Source of the DNA: Eudromia elegans
Taxonomy: Eukaryota > Chordata > Aves > Tinamiformes > Tinamidae
Assembly: GCA_003342815.1 (NCBI GenBank)
Contig: PTEX01000032.1
Location: 1,239,882-1,303,881, forward strand
Direction of reading: 5' to 3'
Length of the DNA stretch: 64,000 nt
Each line of letters begins with the position of its first letter. The first letter of the stretch is position 1. The notes beneath the pieces were generated by a model, which was not told the DNA's origin, made no database searches, and was given only the letters and a program-made list of their open reading frames with translations. Both the position numbers and the translations under genes were made by a program. Below are positions 14,247-29,279 of the stretch, one piece after another.

Positions 14247-16887
14247 ATGCTTTTCTTTTTTTTTTAGGTCTGATCCCAAATCCCAAAGACACGCACACAC
14301 CTATAAGTGGCTCTGAGACCTGGGCAATTCCAGGGAAGCCAATAAGGGTTCATTACTCAGACGGTTAAAAATTAAGCACGAGGCATTTGCAGCAGTCCAG
14401 CAAGACTAGATTTCTTCTATCTATTCTATCTAGAGCTCTTACCACTGGTCGTGACTTTTCACTATTGATCAGGCTGAATCTTGGGCTTCTAAAACAGAAG
14501 CCTCACATGTAACTAATCCTCAGTGTCCCAGAACCAGACTTCATGGATAAGACACCAGAGGATGACGTATCACTGATAGGATAAGGCTCTTTTTTTTACT
14601 CGGGTGATTAGAATGCAGATGGCATCAAAAGCACAGTAGCCTTCTCACATGGTTGCCATCTGTGAGTCTCTGCAAAAGGTTATATCAGGACTCCCCTTAT
14701 AAAATACTGCCAGTTGAGATTTATTATTCAGTGGACAGCCAAGTTCTCAAACAAGAAGCCTCTCCAAATCAAAACGGTTCAAATACTGGATATTTTTGAT
14801 TACTAACATGACCAAATCTGCAAAACAGCTTCAGCTTCTGCATCTGAAGCACCTTCCACAAAGGCTTCTGCACAACAGTCAAATTGGTGAAGTTCATCTA
14901 ATTTGGCCCTGTGTTGCTCTGCCTTTTTGCACTGTGTTTGGAGGTTAGGATGAAACTCATCCCCTGTGCAAAGGATCACCGCAGGATTTGTGCAGCACTT
15001 AAGTCTCCCTGAAGCCTGATATTTGGGCTTACAGAAGATTTAAGAAGCGCGTGTGCTGGGTTTGGCCCAAAACATACTGCTGAATACGGTCACATGCACT
15101 AGGAAAAGCTTCCATATTTTCTAAAGAAGTGTTACTCTTCTGCTAAGTAAATAAAGATGTGTCTGTTATTTACTATCCAGCACATATTGTAAGGCTCATG
15201 CTAATTAAACTTTTAAAACACACAGTAGAATAAATCTGCAATGGCATAACGTCAGAGTGCACATGAACTCTCCTCTCCTGCACTTTGTAAATATTTGCCT
15301 AGAAGAAAGCTTGCTGCGTCCTGGCCAAGAGATGAGCAAGTTCAGGCACCGGGGCCAGCAGCCCTCCCTTTACCTGCACAGATTCCAGGACTCAAAAGCT
15401 GGGAATCACAGATTTGAAATACAAGACATTAGGTAAAAACATTAGAAAGAAGAAAACTAGGATAAAAGTCTAGGTGAGATTTTAGGTTTGCTGTTATGGT
15501 GGGCATCACAGCTGTGTGGCATGAGATGATCTCGGTACAATATTGGAGACTCCTAAGGATTTTCCCCGCGTGGTCTGAAGTTTAGGGCATAGGTGCTATG
15601 TCAGTGGTTGGAAGGATGGTCCAAATCTAAAACTGTCGCCAAAGCTCAGTGTATGCAACACTAATAAGTCACCCATCCTTCAAAGGAGCCAGTCCTGCTA
15701 AAGGTTGCTGGAGCTCTCTAAATCCAAGCATCAGAAACATAGGCACATAACAGTCTATTATTGATTTACCCTTAACTGAGCTTCCTAACCACAGAAACCC
15801 TAGGTAGGTGCAGGTTTCTAAAAGACACCTTTTCTTGTCAAAAATTCTAGTTATTCCCCCCACACAACACCTTGTCTGACATTCACAGAGCATTTTTTTA
15901 GATAACTATTATATTAAGGCAAGTACAAGCCAAGTGTTAGACTACACGGTGACTCAACTCCCTCATTAACAGCAAAGCTACCTCAGACTTCAGCAAACAC
16001 AAGTTTATAACTAAAACCTCACAAAATTTCACTTGTATTAGTTTCCCTTTCATTCTTAATCTCTGCCTATATTTACTTCATTTACTTTTAAAGCGAGTTG
16101 AATGATTGTGCAAGGCTTCAAGTGCTGGGAAAGAGCACTGTCTTTACCCTTGGAATAGGGTACAAGCAAACTTGGTATACAAATACACAGAAATGGGAAC
16201 AGCAGATCAGCATGGCACTTTTCTGCCCCCAATATACACAAGCTGAGATCCTTTTCTTGATGCCACATCAGCTTTTGACACTTGCCAGTACCTCCCTGGC
16301 CAAGGTCAACTGGGTTCTGACAAACTGCAAAAGAAGTGCAACCGTGCTAACCCAGCTTCTTAAACCTCATGTGGAGAACTGGACAAAACCCGTATCAAAG
16401 AAAGAATACAAACAAACAGACAAAGAAACCCCACAATATTATTTTAAACTGCTATGATACTCAGGCTCTCCTGCCTTTTTTTTTTTTGAGCAGAAATAGA
16501 TTATATAACATTATCATCCTGGCTTAGGGGATTTTAGCTTTTTGTTTAAGTTTCCAAGCAATGGTCCTGGGGAAGTGCTTTTAGTTGGGCTTTTGTGATC
16601 ACACGGATAAAGGACAAACCTAACAGTGATTGCTTATGGAAGCAGTCTACTTGATATACCATCGCTGCTCAGGAAAGAAAAGTATTACTATTGATTTCTA
16701 CATAAGAATAAGATAAATACAGCTTAACGACAGCTATTTACATAAGCTTTGATGACTCATTCAACACAGATATGGAAGTCTTAATGTACTTCTCTCCTAC
16801 ACGGCGTGTGTTCAGTGCTTTGTCTGGAGCTATTTCATGACAGAATGTCTAATTTGGGTTTTTTTTCCTCTCTCTTTTAAGAACTCT

Positions 16888-16926
16888 TTCTAGACACCAA
16901 TAGCACCAATTCTAGACACCAATTTT
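16888..16926. repeat. 22-bp partial tandem duplication
   Basis: TTCTAGACACCAAT is repeated at 16888 and 16910, with AGCACCAA between the copies. It is non-coding. Confidence 0.75.
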
Positions 16927-18850
16927 CTACTTCAATAGCACTGTTACCTGGGATATCATTACTGAGCCACTCACAAAGCAAATCCATTGCATCCCATCCA
17001 ATTTCAGTGCTGGGGAACACGTGAATTTCTCATTTTTGAATTGCAATGCAATAAGCAGGTCCACTAAACAAAACAAACAAAAAAATCCAATAAAAACAAA
17101 AGCTAAACACAGCCCTGAACTTCCTACTTGATGTTAATTTAGACCCTTATTCAGCAGTTGCTTCAGGGAAACCGAGGGGTGCTTAGGTTCATCCCTAATC
17201 AGAGGGGCTTGTTACAAGAGAGGAGAGATTAGTTTTCACAGCTTTTGTGTTTAAATAGCTTTCATTCATTAGGCAAAATCATAACTACCAACTAAAGAGA
17301 GCTCAACTTCCTTAGTTTCTGTTTCTCGGCTTTAACTTCCTAAGGCTCAATTGCCTTTAGCATCTTTACTAAAAAGCCTTACCAATAGCATTCAACTCAG
17401 AAAGACCTAAATAAACATCCTCTCCAAAACAAACAACAGAAAACACTGCAAAGCTAAATTCAAGTGCAAAGAGGAGCAGGGTGCCTACCTTGCCCATCTG
17501 CGACAACACATTTTGGCTTATCTAAACATACCCAAGCTTGCAAATGCCACTGGTAGCTCACATGCAATGAGATGTCACTTTAGAACAAGTTATTTTTTAA
17601 CAATGACAAAGATCTAGACAGTGGAAATGTTATTTAAAAATACATTCCTCTAACAAAAGCCGTGGTCCAGGGTAGAGCAGGCCAAGCAATGAACAGCAGG
17701 CTTTGCAGAACACGCTGAATGCGGCACCGGGGAGCAAAGCCATGGCCAGATCTCCCTTACTCTAACAAGGGACAGTGCTAAACTCCTGGAAAGCAACTTT
17801 GCCCCGGTGAAACGCCTAGAAAGGGCCATTTTCCAAGAAATATTGAATGTTCAGTGTCTGAAATAATTAGGTCCACACAAACCTAGACTCAACTCCTGCT
17901 CAACATGATCACTGCTGCCTCCTTGCTTTTCTGTGCCACTGATTGTAAATTGTGCCACCTTCCTGCGAGATGAGCTATTTTTAGGGATATAATGCCAGCT
18001 TTCCAACCCTGCTAATTTAATTTACTAATAATCTTTGAGGTCTGCAGCTTGCTATTTTTCATTTTGGAGTGCAGCAGAGTCCTAGATTACAGGGAAAACG
18101 ATCACTTGCATAGTAAAACAGAGAGATCAGGTTCTTTTAAGACCTCAGTAAAAGAACAGTATTTAGAAGTCATTTTCAAATACCTACATAGGGTTTTCAA
18201 AAGAAAGACTCAAAAGCTTTTTTTTTTTTTCTTTTTTCCAGCCTGCTTGTAAAGCCTCGGAGAAAGAGACGATTTCTGCACTGATTTTGGAGCCATTCCA
18301 CAGAAAACGGACAGAATGACATCTTTACGAATTTTACTGTACCTTTTTTTCCTTTATGTAAAGGAATTCACACAATTTAAAGCTGCAGGTTTTTAAAGCA
18401 TTTTCTGTAGCTGTTACTATTTGTATGCATAACTTAAATTTTATAAAAAAATCCACATCTCAAATTAAAAACTAATATGCATTCTTACCTAGAAGAGTTC
18501 TATTTCCACACTCTTTCAAGGAATTTATTCTCAGATTTCCCCCACCAAACTCTTCTAACCCATAATCATCCTGGCCATTGGCTTTCTTTGAACATGAGTT
18601 TTTGGAACAGGACAGCAAACAGGTACCAAAGAGGCTGCATCTTTGTCTCTCTTGAGCTCTGTTCTCAGGTCCCACAGAGATACTGATATTTAACTTTAGA
18701 CCCAAGCAGTAGTCTCCACATCCCTTGGGCAATTTTGGCTTAGCCACCATGGTAAGCTTGCATCAGTTTGACTGTGCACAGCCTAAATCCTCCAAGGCAG
18801 TCTTCTTGGTTGTTTCCCAGCACTGTGCATGGGTTCCTCAGCAAGCCTCT

Positions 18851-18902
18851 CAAACCCCTGGTAGATACCATCCAGTCAAACCCCCAGTAGATACCATACC
18901 AG
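18851..18902. repeat. 26-bp imperfect tandem duplication
   Basis: Two copies starting CAAACCCC (18851 and 18877) share GTAGATACCAT and differ at a handful of sites. The period equals that of the 61.5 kb minisatellite but the sequence is unrelated. Confidence 0.8.
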
Positions 18903-21900
18903 ACCTTCCATCTGGAAAGCAGGCTAAAGTTGGGAGTGCTTTTAAGGCATAAGCCCCTCACTGGAGCTCTCCCATGGCAATGAAGCATGCCAGTCCTTGT
19001 AGACTTAGTGAGTACGTAATGAACCATCTAAAAAGTATTTGAAATCCTAGACCGTCCATCATCTCCTGTAAATTGTTGAACCTTCCATAAAAGCCCAGTG
19101 GCTGAAAACCATAGAGAACATGCAAGCCAAAAAAAAACTTCTCAGTAAACATTTTTCTCCACCTTAAAAATACAATTACATGTGGACACTCTTCCAACTA
19201 GAAATCATCAAAAGAAAAACTTTATAATAGACTTGTATTTTTCAACAATCTCTACATTACAGCTGATTAAAGCTGCCAATGACGAGCTCTTCACTAAGAC
19301 ACAAACTATTTGAAATTCAGAACAGTGATAATGCACCTCCAGCTCTATGTTTAGCAATCAGTAACCCAGACGCATCCGGAGGCAAACACCAGCACAGCCT
19401 GCGATGTGTTTCTCTAGGGCTCAGCTCTGTGACCCCATTCTTCTGATGTTATCACTTTATCCTCATTATAACACGTCAAGAAAGGATAACAACATTTCAT
19501 ACATTAAAATGCTCTTGACTTTTACAAACAGCCTGATTCAGCAGCCCTCAGGGTGCAGTTCCATGACCAGCACGCACTCATCTTGCCACTGAAGGGGCAT
19601 TTTCTGCAATCCCAGCTTTCTCTGTATGGGCAATCACAGTTGAAAACTAAAGGTGAAAGAGAAAGCTGATTTAAAAAAACCACAAACACACAAATAAAGA
19701 AAATTAATTTGCCACAGAAATGCCCATGCTCATGCAATGGAGATGGCAGGAAGCAGAAGTCAGCAGAGTTGTCTTTTTTTGGTCTTAGATCATTACCCAC
19801 GAATCCATACCTTTGATCAACCTACACATCATTTACAATACCCATCAAGGAGTCTCACAAGTTCCCTAATATCCACAGGAAATAGTAGAGATCTCAGTTT
19901 TAGAGCTCAAAAGCATATGAATGCTGCTGGTTTTGGTCCAGGAACTCCACACTCAATCTATATCCCATCACTAAGTGATTCTAATAATGCATAAACCACC
20001 TGCCATCTCCCTTTTTAAATCATCATTTACAAACATTTTCTTGTCCTGATTTCTTAACACTTTAACTCTGGCAGTCACTTTGGCACTTACATTCCTTCAA
20101 CTGTTGTGGGTCTCCTTGGGGGAAGGAGACAAAACTGCCTTCTGAAGCTCCTTCCAGGCATGTTTTCTAAATGCACACTGTGATCAATAGATTTCAAAGA
20201 CTAAGCACTATCTATTGTCCCAGACTGATAGAGCCCTCCCACTTCATTTGGAGCTTTTCATAAAACTACAATAAAGACAATATTATTAACAAACATCCTC
20301 TACACGTGGGGCACTGCACAAACAGGACAATTCACAGAGCACACAATGAAGATATTCTTAAACTCTATTAAATGCCACAGAGAAAAGGTTGTTAAGTTCA
20401 GATATGAAGAGCTGCAGAGAGGAAACTATTCGCAGCATTCAACAGAGTTTTATTGTTCCATAAAGCTTAGGCACTATGCCCATATGCTTCCGCATTATCA
20501 GAGGAAACTGGATCTGTGACTTAATGTTTACATTTATAAATGATTCTGAAGCATAATGGTTCCCAAAGATTAAGGATATGACGCAGAAATGGATGTGAGT
20601 ACTTTGCCACTAAGCAGCACCTCCATCAGTGGAATTATCTATCCACATTTAAGGATCTGCTAAGCATTTTGGTCAAATAAGTGCCAAAATCAAGAGGCTC
20701 AGTTCTGAAAGTGGCCTGTGTCTTGCAACCAATGTGTGAAGTATCAGCTTGAAGGACAGAGCAACTGGATCACGTCCGCTTTCCTACTCTGCAGGTACAA
20801 AGAACCTATAGTTGAAGACCAAGAAGAGATGATGGAAAGTGTAAGCAGTGCCCACACCTTCCTCATTCTCCCAGTCTACATCAAAGTTATACTGAAGTGC
20901 CTGTGCTCTATAGGCTGTGGTATAGGTGAAGTTACAGCAGTCTTTCTGCTGCAGATTGGCAGCTACATACGTAACAGAAAGGCCAAGATCCAATCTCAGC
21001 ACCGCTAGCCACAGCCTCCCACTGGATGGAGGCGTTCGTAAGGGTCCTGTTCTACCAGCTGGGCCCCAAAGCACTGGCTTTTTCTATGCAAGGCTCTGTG
21101 CTAGCTCATCAGGTCGGCTGAAAATCACTCTGCTGGGTTTGCAAGCAGTGTACAGGGATAAAACAGGCATTAAATAAAAAAGTCCATGTGGCTTCTGTTC
21201 CTCACAAATCCTGCTCCGTAGATTTGACTGTGCCTCAAGATAACAGTTTCCAAGGGACAATCGTGATCTCAAGAAAAACAGACTCCAAATTTGACTTTGG
21301 ATAGGGCCCTACGATAGATTAGACTATCATTTTGTCCACTTCAACTGCATGCGGTAATCAGCTTACCTGCAATATGACAGAGTTAGCAGAAGTGACAGTT
21401 GCTCACTGTCCAAGACCATTAGGTAGCCCTGCCACAGGAGCTCAGACACGGTGCTCCATCTCCTTACAAAATCTGCTTATTAATAAACATACAGCTAGTA
21501 AATTAGTTTCCATCAGCTGCAGTAGCACCAAAGTACCAAGTAGTACCAAAGAGGGTTGTCTGACCTATGGAAACTCAAGATCTAATTCTAGCCAAGGTGA
21601 GATCAGAAAAGCAAGTTCAGAAGATTAGCAAGTCTGAGGAACTGGGATGCCTAAGCATGGATACAAGCCCTGTATTTACCTTTTCTGCTTATCCTTTTAT
21701 TTGGCCAAATCATGGAGTCTCCGGTGAATGGCAATCTAATCAAAAGCACACTGAGGTCAATGAAAACACTGCAATTTATTGGTCTTCCTTAGGCTCAACT
21801 CCAAGGTATCAGATAGCCTCAGTACTCCTTCCTGAGCAAACAGGGCTCTGCACCTTCCTTAAGCTGCTTAGTGTCAGCAAGAACTTGACTACTTTTTTAG

Positions 21901-22960
21901 GCAAATAAAAGAGGGTGCACACAAGGAAAGATCACCACCTGTTATGCAAACATGTTTGTATTGTAATTTTAAGACAAGTTCAGCTAAAACAAGTAATTAA
22001 ATATATGTTAATTCCTGCAGCAAAACACTTAAATTAGAAAAAAAAACCCACAGTAAATCAGATTTGGGCAAATACACCATGCTTGCTAAAGGCTCATTTC
22101 TATTTTAAAACGCATTCAAATTAAAGTGACAAAAGTGGCTGATGACAAAGGTTAAAAAATTAGCCCAGGAGACTGATGCTTGTCCTTTACACCCAGCAAG
22201 GCTGCATATGGCACCGTTCCCTTTCGCTCCCGCGCACCTGAGCGGACGTAGCACTTGGCAGTTAATGCAGCCCAAGAGAATGATTCACAAAGGTCTTCAC
22301 GGTAATTCTAGGATCTAGCAAGTCTGCAATAATTTCTTCAAGTGAAGAAAATGAAGTGTTTTTATTCTAACGTACACCTGTGGGGAAAGAGCATCCCACT
22401 ATCTAACAATGAGCTCTTTCTTGTTTAAAGATATCCTGGGAAATGTTCCAAGAGCTACACTGAAATGGGAGAATACTCTGTTATTTACTTTAGGTTTTTT
22501 ATTAGTGTGTTTGAAATCATCCTCCCTCTGTCCCTGCCCCACTTGATAAAGAAAAAATTCATTTTCTGAGGCTGGGGCAGCTCCAACATCACTTGCTCTG
22601 ACCCTAACTCCCCTCCTCCCAGAGGGCATCCAGGAATGTCAGCACTGAGAGTTTCCCTTGCTGATACTTGGGGCAAACCTTTGGGGGCTCAGCCCTCCTC
22701 AAAGGGCGAAGGGGATGGGCAGTGGCCACAGCATCATCATCTCATTAAGACCTCACATTGCAAGAAGTGGCTGGACTGTCAACCACACCCAGCTCTGAGC
22801 AACTTCCAAGAAAGCACAGTAGGTTTTAAGCCTGTTTTAACACCCCGAAAGATCTGCAAGCACCAAAGGGCTGTTTTATTGCTAAGTGAATCCAACAGCT
22901 TCACCTCAGCAGGACTGGTGGCAGGGGAATGTCAATTGGCACTCAAGGCTCTGGCAGCTG

Positions 22961-22973
22961 CCACGAGGTGGCA
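22961..22973 (+). promoter_or_regulatory. Candidate CTCF core, forward
   Basis: CCACGAGGTGGCA fits the CTCF core CC[AG]C[CT]AG[AG][GT]GG[CT][AG] at 12 of 13 positions, with CTG before and CTTGG after. It is a motif match only. Confidence 0.35.
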
Positions 22974-25900
22974 CTTGGCTGATGTGACATGGGCAGCCTG
23001 GGACAGGCAACAAAACAGGCAGTTGTTAGTGTACCCTGTGGGGATGAGGGCAGCCCTGCCCGCTGCTCCAAGCCTGTTATGCCCAGGCAGGTGGTCAAAG
23101 CCAAAAGTCACATTCCTGTTGCTTTCACCTCTTTAGCTAGCACCATTATAGCTTTATCTGAACGTTTGCAAGAGAAATACAACTGTTCACGTCCAGTTCT
23201 GGTCCAATTCACCCAGAACCAAACACTGTCACTACCTGCTGATCATACATAAGGATCTATCTGCTTCCACTTTGTTTTTGTTGTTTTAACACATATCCCT
23301 GCTCCAAACACAAACTCCAACAAATGAGTTACAGGAGACTCTCCACTAGCCTTTAATGCTATATGGCCTGATGTGCAAATATTTAGTACAGAGTTGTCTC
23401 CAGCATGGATGAGAAACAGAGCACTGAACATGTTTCATAATGCAGCAAAGTTGCTTCAAATGTTCAGTTTATTTAGGAGATTATAGGTGGGAGCAAACTT
23501 ACCCTTTAGAAAAGCTGGCAAACCTCTCAAGCCATTTCTTTTGGTTTCTTAACGTAATGGGCTTTGGCAATCTCGCACCCTGTTCCCATCTCCTCAGTTA
23601 CCTTCAGTTTGCCACTTTCACACCAACTTCGACAGAGATTTCAGAAAGGTTTCCTACACTATCAAAGCAGGCATTTGACAACAGTGTTGTGGCCACAGAA
23701 ATACATTTATTCTTCTCCGAGGAGAAGAGCTCTTGTAAGTACTCTAGCTGCAGCTGAACTTCATCACCAGCTTCTTTTGGAAACATGCCTTGACCCAAAA
23801 CAAAGGGCCAAACTACCCATCCTGGTGGGCAGCTGATGGGAGGTGTGTGCTGAGGGCCAGAACATCCACTAGCTCATGTTGGCATCATCTCCACTGCGGT
23901 GCTGGTTTATCCCAGTTTATCCCAGCGCTACAAATCTCATGAGACAGGAAGCCAAATGGCAAAACCTCAGTCCAACAGGCATCTCCCTCCCTTTGGCGTT
24001 TTAAAAGTTAAACAAGCTCTAGGAAACTACCTGTTGGCGCCTTTGGCAGGATAACTGTCAACTAATAAAGCCTCACAATGATAGATGCAAAGCTGTGCAG
24101 CCCTAGGTACTGCACTATAGCACGACACTGCCTCGGATGTCTCTCAGAGGAGGTACTGTTCTTTTGGTTGCATCAGGGAAAGAGTTGTTCAGTGATATTA
24201 AATTATCTCTGCAGGGCTTTTCCTAGAATATGTGGCACCTAGGTCAGGTAGACAAAACATTCCCTATTGCCTTTGCTGCCTACATCAAAAGAACTCGCCT
24301 TCAAGAAGCTATTTTCTCCTTGGGGGAAGCTCTTGCCGTGGCATCTGGTCAATAGGATTTTTAACCATGCAAAATTTCCTCCATGAGACAGACTCAGGAA
24401 AGCTGTTAACACAGTTGTATCCAGAAGAGTCAGTGACAAACAACAGTAGCAACAGTCTGCTCAGAATGCAGTTCACAAAAAGAACAGTTTAATAGCAGAG
24501 TGCAGATATACTTAGAGCAGTTTGGCCAACAACTGAGACTGACAATTGAATTGTAAATCCCAGCTGTGCCAAATGTTATAATGATATTTTAAATTTTTAT
24601 TGCCATAAGAGCAATTAAACATAGGCATGCTCATAGAAGGGAATCTGCTCTGTACATAGGGCAAAACTTGCAGTTTTTGCCAGACTCACTCGGGTCACCA
24701 GCCCTCAGAGCCCATCAGAGCAGGCTGCCTTCCTGGCTATGTGCAGGCATCAACCCGGACACTTTGGGCTCAGCTGTGGGGCTGTAAAAGCCACCAAGCC
24801 ACCAATACCACAGTAACAGAGAAAGACTAGGCAGCCATAAGATTTTTCTAAGCCTCAGGTCACTTTTGGCTTTGTACTGGTGGCACGCAGGTCCCAAATA
24901 TGTATCCTGCTCAGAAAGTTTTTAATATGTGAAGGCCTGACTCCATTGCTTCGATTCACATTTTTGCAATTCTGGAGAAATCTTTTGCTGGTATCTGCAC
25001 TATAACCTGGAAACAGAAAAGTAGAGGTTGCTGCCTGTCTAGCTACCTGCCTTGCTGCTCGAGGAGGCTGCAGCATAGCCTCCAAGGTGTGCTTAGCACT
25101 TGAGACCTATGTTGAAATTCCAATTGTTGTAATGATTTTTATGACTAATTATGTGGTTTTACTAGTTTTTGTTTCCTGGCCACTCCTGTGGCTTCTATTC
25201 AATGACACTCTACCCTAGAAGTAGGGAGAACAAGGGAGGTGGGTTGAAGTGGTGCATTTTTCAGTTCAGCTGTGACGGAAGTTGTTCTGGTTCATTTCCA
25301 GGATGAAACCCATTCTTGAAACTACCTGAAACAAGCTCACACAGAGAAAACAAAAGTGGATGAAACAGCTGGAAAGAAAAGCCCTTCCCCAGGTACCTCC
25401 TGGTCCAATGCCAGCAATACAGCACCACTCAGATTCTCAACATGTTATCCCAGCTTCTCATTCCTAAATTCTGGCATAAATGACGAGTGATAGCCCAAAC
25501 AGAACCAGCACTACAGCAGGAAGGAGGCAGAAGGCAGGAAATGGGATCCCCAGAAAATCCATGGCTGAGCACACACATCCCTACAGGGAAGTACGCGAGA
25601 GGAACTGCTGAGAGATGAGATCAACAAGATCTGGTGAGTGTACAAAGAAAGAGGAGCAAAGCATCCCGAGCTTCTCCGCTTCTGGAGAAGAAGAATCAGA
25701 AATACATCTGATCTCCCAGTAGGGTAAGTTCAGCTCGACTTCAGTTTACGCACTGTGGGAGATCTTGACCTAAATGAGAATTCACCAGGCAGCACAGCTC
25801 AGTATAGAGTCCAAATGTATCCTCCTCTGGCAAGGGAGAGGTAGGAAGAGGATGGATAGGAGAGCACATTGGCATTTGGTTTCAGCTCCAAAAGTCCTCA

Positions 25901-28900
25901 CAAGGAACAGATCTAAACATACACCATTATTTTCAGCTAGACACCATCCTGGACCAGGAACCAGACCCTGCATCTGTTACTGAGATACAGGCTTGTTTTT
26001 TTAAATTCTTTGAGTTAGACCTCAGCCTGCAAGTGGAATCATTTGCTCCAAGCCTCTCACAGGGATTAGCCAGGAACTGGCCATCAACACATACATGCTC
26101 TATATCTAAAGAGTGAGCACATGTTCAACTTTGTGATCCATTTCTGAGTTAGGAAATGAACCCATCTGGATCCAGAAGAGAACCTAAACCCAGGTTCTAA
26201 TACACCCATTGCACTGTGCACATCCTTGCCATTCCACACTGTTCGTACTACTTGGCACACCACGGAAACTCCCCCTACGATCTCCTGAATGTGCTTGGAG
26301 TCATAGAAGGAATGAATGACACGTTGCCATCTGGTACTGTAATTACCACTCATCTACTGTCCTCCCTGGGGCAGGGAAGGATGTAGCCTAAAGCAAGCAC
26401 ATACCTCCGACAGGCGGTGGTGTTGGTGCCATCCACAACGTCAACCTAGCTTGTAGAAGTGTCTGGCTATGCTAAACACTTCAAAGTTTCTCCATAAAAT
26501 AATGCTTCTGTCTCTGTAGCCTCTGGGGGAGAATAGAGTGACCAGAACACATTCAAATATCCACCACCATGGAGGCTCAGCATAAAAATCAGTTTGGCAA
26601 CACGTCCTCATGGAATCTGCAGTGAGAGAGCCCACAGGTCACCATCCTGCCGCGGACACCCACCTTGTCACACACAAGTCAGTTAATCCGACAGGACCTG
26701 TTCTGATCTATGGGACCACTAGACCCGAGTTCGGAAAAAGGAGCAGAAGAGATGAGAGAGGAAATAGGGCCACACATTGTTATTCCATCTGAACACTGCA
26801 AGGAACAAACGTAGAGTCAAAGCGACAGGAATTGTGACATCAAGTAGCTTTTAGACGATAACAAAAAAGAGTCTAAAAGCCGAGCACAAGACATTCACAG
26901 TCCTAGCAGCATGCGAGCCTGGATCTAATACCCAGTGATTTTTCTGCTACACAGTTCATTTTAGGACAACGTTCACCCTTGCAGTGCCAGTCTTGCAGCC
27001 TGGGGCTGCTCTGAATTTAGGCACCTACCTATTCAGGAACAAACATTTCTGTTTGTGAATAATTCAGACCCCCTTGCTTATTTAGGTTCACTTCACTTCC
27101 ATCTCCTCTCTGCGTTTGCATCCCTGAACTTAGAGCTAAGGGGTTTGTACCTCTGGGTACGCAGACCCCATCCCCAGCCCTTCTGCTTACCTAAGGGACT
27201 CAGCAGCTCCAGCTCTTTTCCGGACTCAGCTCTTTGCAGCTGCACATGCAGAGCAAACTGCCCCCCAGAACAGACCCCCCAGGGCTCTGCAGTCTCTTCC
27301 TTGAGCATCCTGTTGCAACCCGAGACCACTTTGTGCCCCTTAGAGGGGTGCATTTGACACAGGAGCTCTGCAATGGTGCATCACATGCACAAGTCACTAT
27401 GTTGTCACACTAGCAAACACATCTAGACCTACAAGTGCAATCTTAAATTACAACAGACACGGGTACCCAGCCCCTGGATGCACACGCTGCACTTGCCAGT
27501 CACCACCAATGCTTTTCTCTTGGAATAACACAGAGATGTACCAGCTGAGCAGCAAACAGGCAGAACTTTGCGTGTGCAAACAGCAATAGCAAAACGCCAG
27601 CAAGTTTTGTTCCAAGTACCTTCAACATCTTGTGATCGCTGTCTGTGAAGCATTTCACTGCCTTAGCATAGTCTTCACTCACAAAGTGCTATTACTGCTA
27701 TAAAATTTAAGGGAAAGCCATTTTAGCACAGTACAATGTATTCTTAATTATGCATTTCAGACATACACAATCTTCTTACAGGAAAGCAAAGGAAAAAAAA
27801 TATTACAAACAGGATACAGAGCTATTTCACAGAGCATCACTAACCTGAAATCATCTTGTAACAAACAGAATTTCAGGCAACATGCTAACTATGCAGAGTG
27901 ACTGTGCTTGCACGGAGCAGCACCAATGGCTCCAAGTACATTTAAGCCTGTAATTTCGAGCACTTTTTCAGCAATGCAAATACTAACATGCACCTCTGCA
28001 GCACGACCACAGCTAGAAACATATTCCTGACTTACCTTTGAATCAGCCAGAAGCACCAAACCCTCTGAAATCTCCTGCCGAAGAGTTGACAGAGTTTTGC
28101 CTTATTACTCATAGAGACAGTTATATAACTGGCACCGTTTCTGTAGGCAATGAGTATGTACCAATTGCACTTCCACTCAGAGATAATTCTCATTTCCCAT
28201 CCCACACAGCCACGTCTCGAACAGACGCCGCTCCACAGAGGCTCGGGGAGGGGCGAGGTGGGCTTGGGGGTACTAGTCAAAAACTGACCCTATCAAAAGA
28301 AAGTTCAAAAGGTCCCTGACATTTATTAAGAGATATTGCTACTATGAAAGGACACAGAGCAATAGTATAATGTTCCTCAGCCTGCTGAAAGCAGCTTGGC
28401 CTAGATTTTCCTGTACTGTTTGATGTGACCATTCATGCAAACAAGAGTAAAACTTTCTCTTTGCTTTTAATTAAGTACGGAACACTTTAAAAAAAAACCC
28501 CAACAAATACTAAAGACCTTTTACTGCTGTCATCTGGATCTTCCACGCTACTGTCGCACTGAGAACACACAGGAATCAGCCCCATTGATTAAACTATTAT
28601 TAGCAGCAAACAAACAGATGTGCTCAGTGAAAGATAGGACAAAAACGATGTTCTTCTGCACTTCTGGACTAGATGCAGGGAGGGAAAAAAAAGAGACTAT
28701 TTTACCAAAGACTTCTTTGGTATTTTAGCAGAGAAAAATGGAAACATTCTTACACATGATATACAAAAGCAAAGAATTCCCTTTAATCTGGGGTGGAGTA
28801 ATTAAAATAAACTTGTATTGCCTTAGCTCTGTTCCCATAGACAGAACCCTACCAGCTTCCACAAGTCGGGGATTGGGTCCTGTGCCCGAAATCTCACCCA

Positions 28901-29279
28901 AAACAAAAAGCAGCTTTTAGCTGTTCAGCAGGTTCGTGTATGCATGAATAACGGGGTGGACGCAGTGCCCAGCCCCACTAACATACAAGCCCTGTAGCTT
29001 TAGTACAGATATAAACTCTTACATAAGCCATAATCCTCTCACAGACTCCTTATTCAGTGCTCTGGAGCTCCGCGCCATAGCAGCCTGCTGGCATTCGGAT
29101 GGGTTTTAACCCATTTGGAAACAGGGGGATCCCAGTCGCACGTTAAGACCCTTGCTGATACCTGGGGCTGTCGCTGCGTAGCTGCCACAACCTCACAGGT
29201 TTTGAATCATCCAGCATTTCTGTAGGCTTGTTTTAGTCCTCTGCAGAACCAGCGCTGTTGCTTTCTGTGCTGATTGAAT

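Larger units (their letters stand above)
7936..22960. other. Non-coding stretch, no gene seen
   Basis: No coding exon, RNA gene or sizeable transposable element was recognised. The only structures noted are the short tandem duplications at 10.3, 14.2, 16.9 and 18.9 kb and a T-run at about 18.22 kb. A 119-codon frame at 16098-16457 has no domain or splice context. Confidence 0.55.

Noticed and set aside
17480-17580. Minus-strand exon-like stretch ending near a GTAGGC donor
   Set aside because: About 33 open codons with no good acceptor and no known relative; chance is the simpler explanation.
22636-23136. 166-codon plus-strand open frame
   Set aside because: It has no recognisable domain, no splice or promoter context and an unusual composition; one frame of this length is expected by chance in 64 kb.
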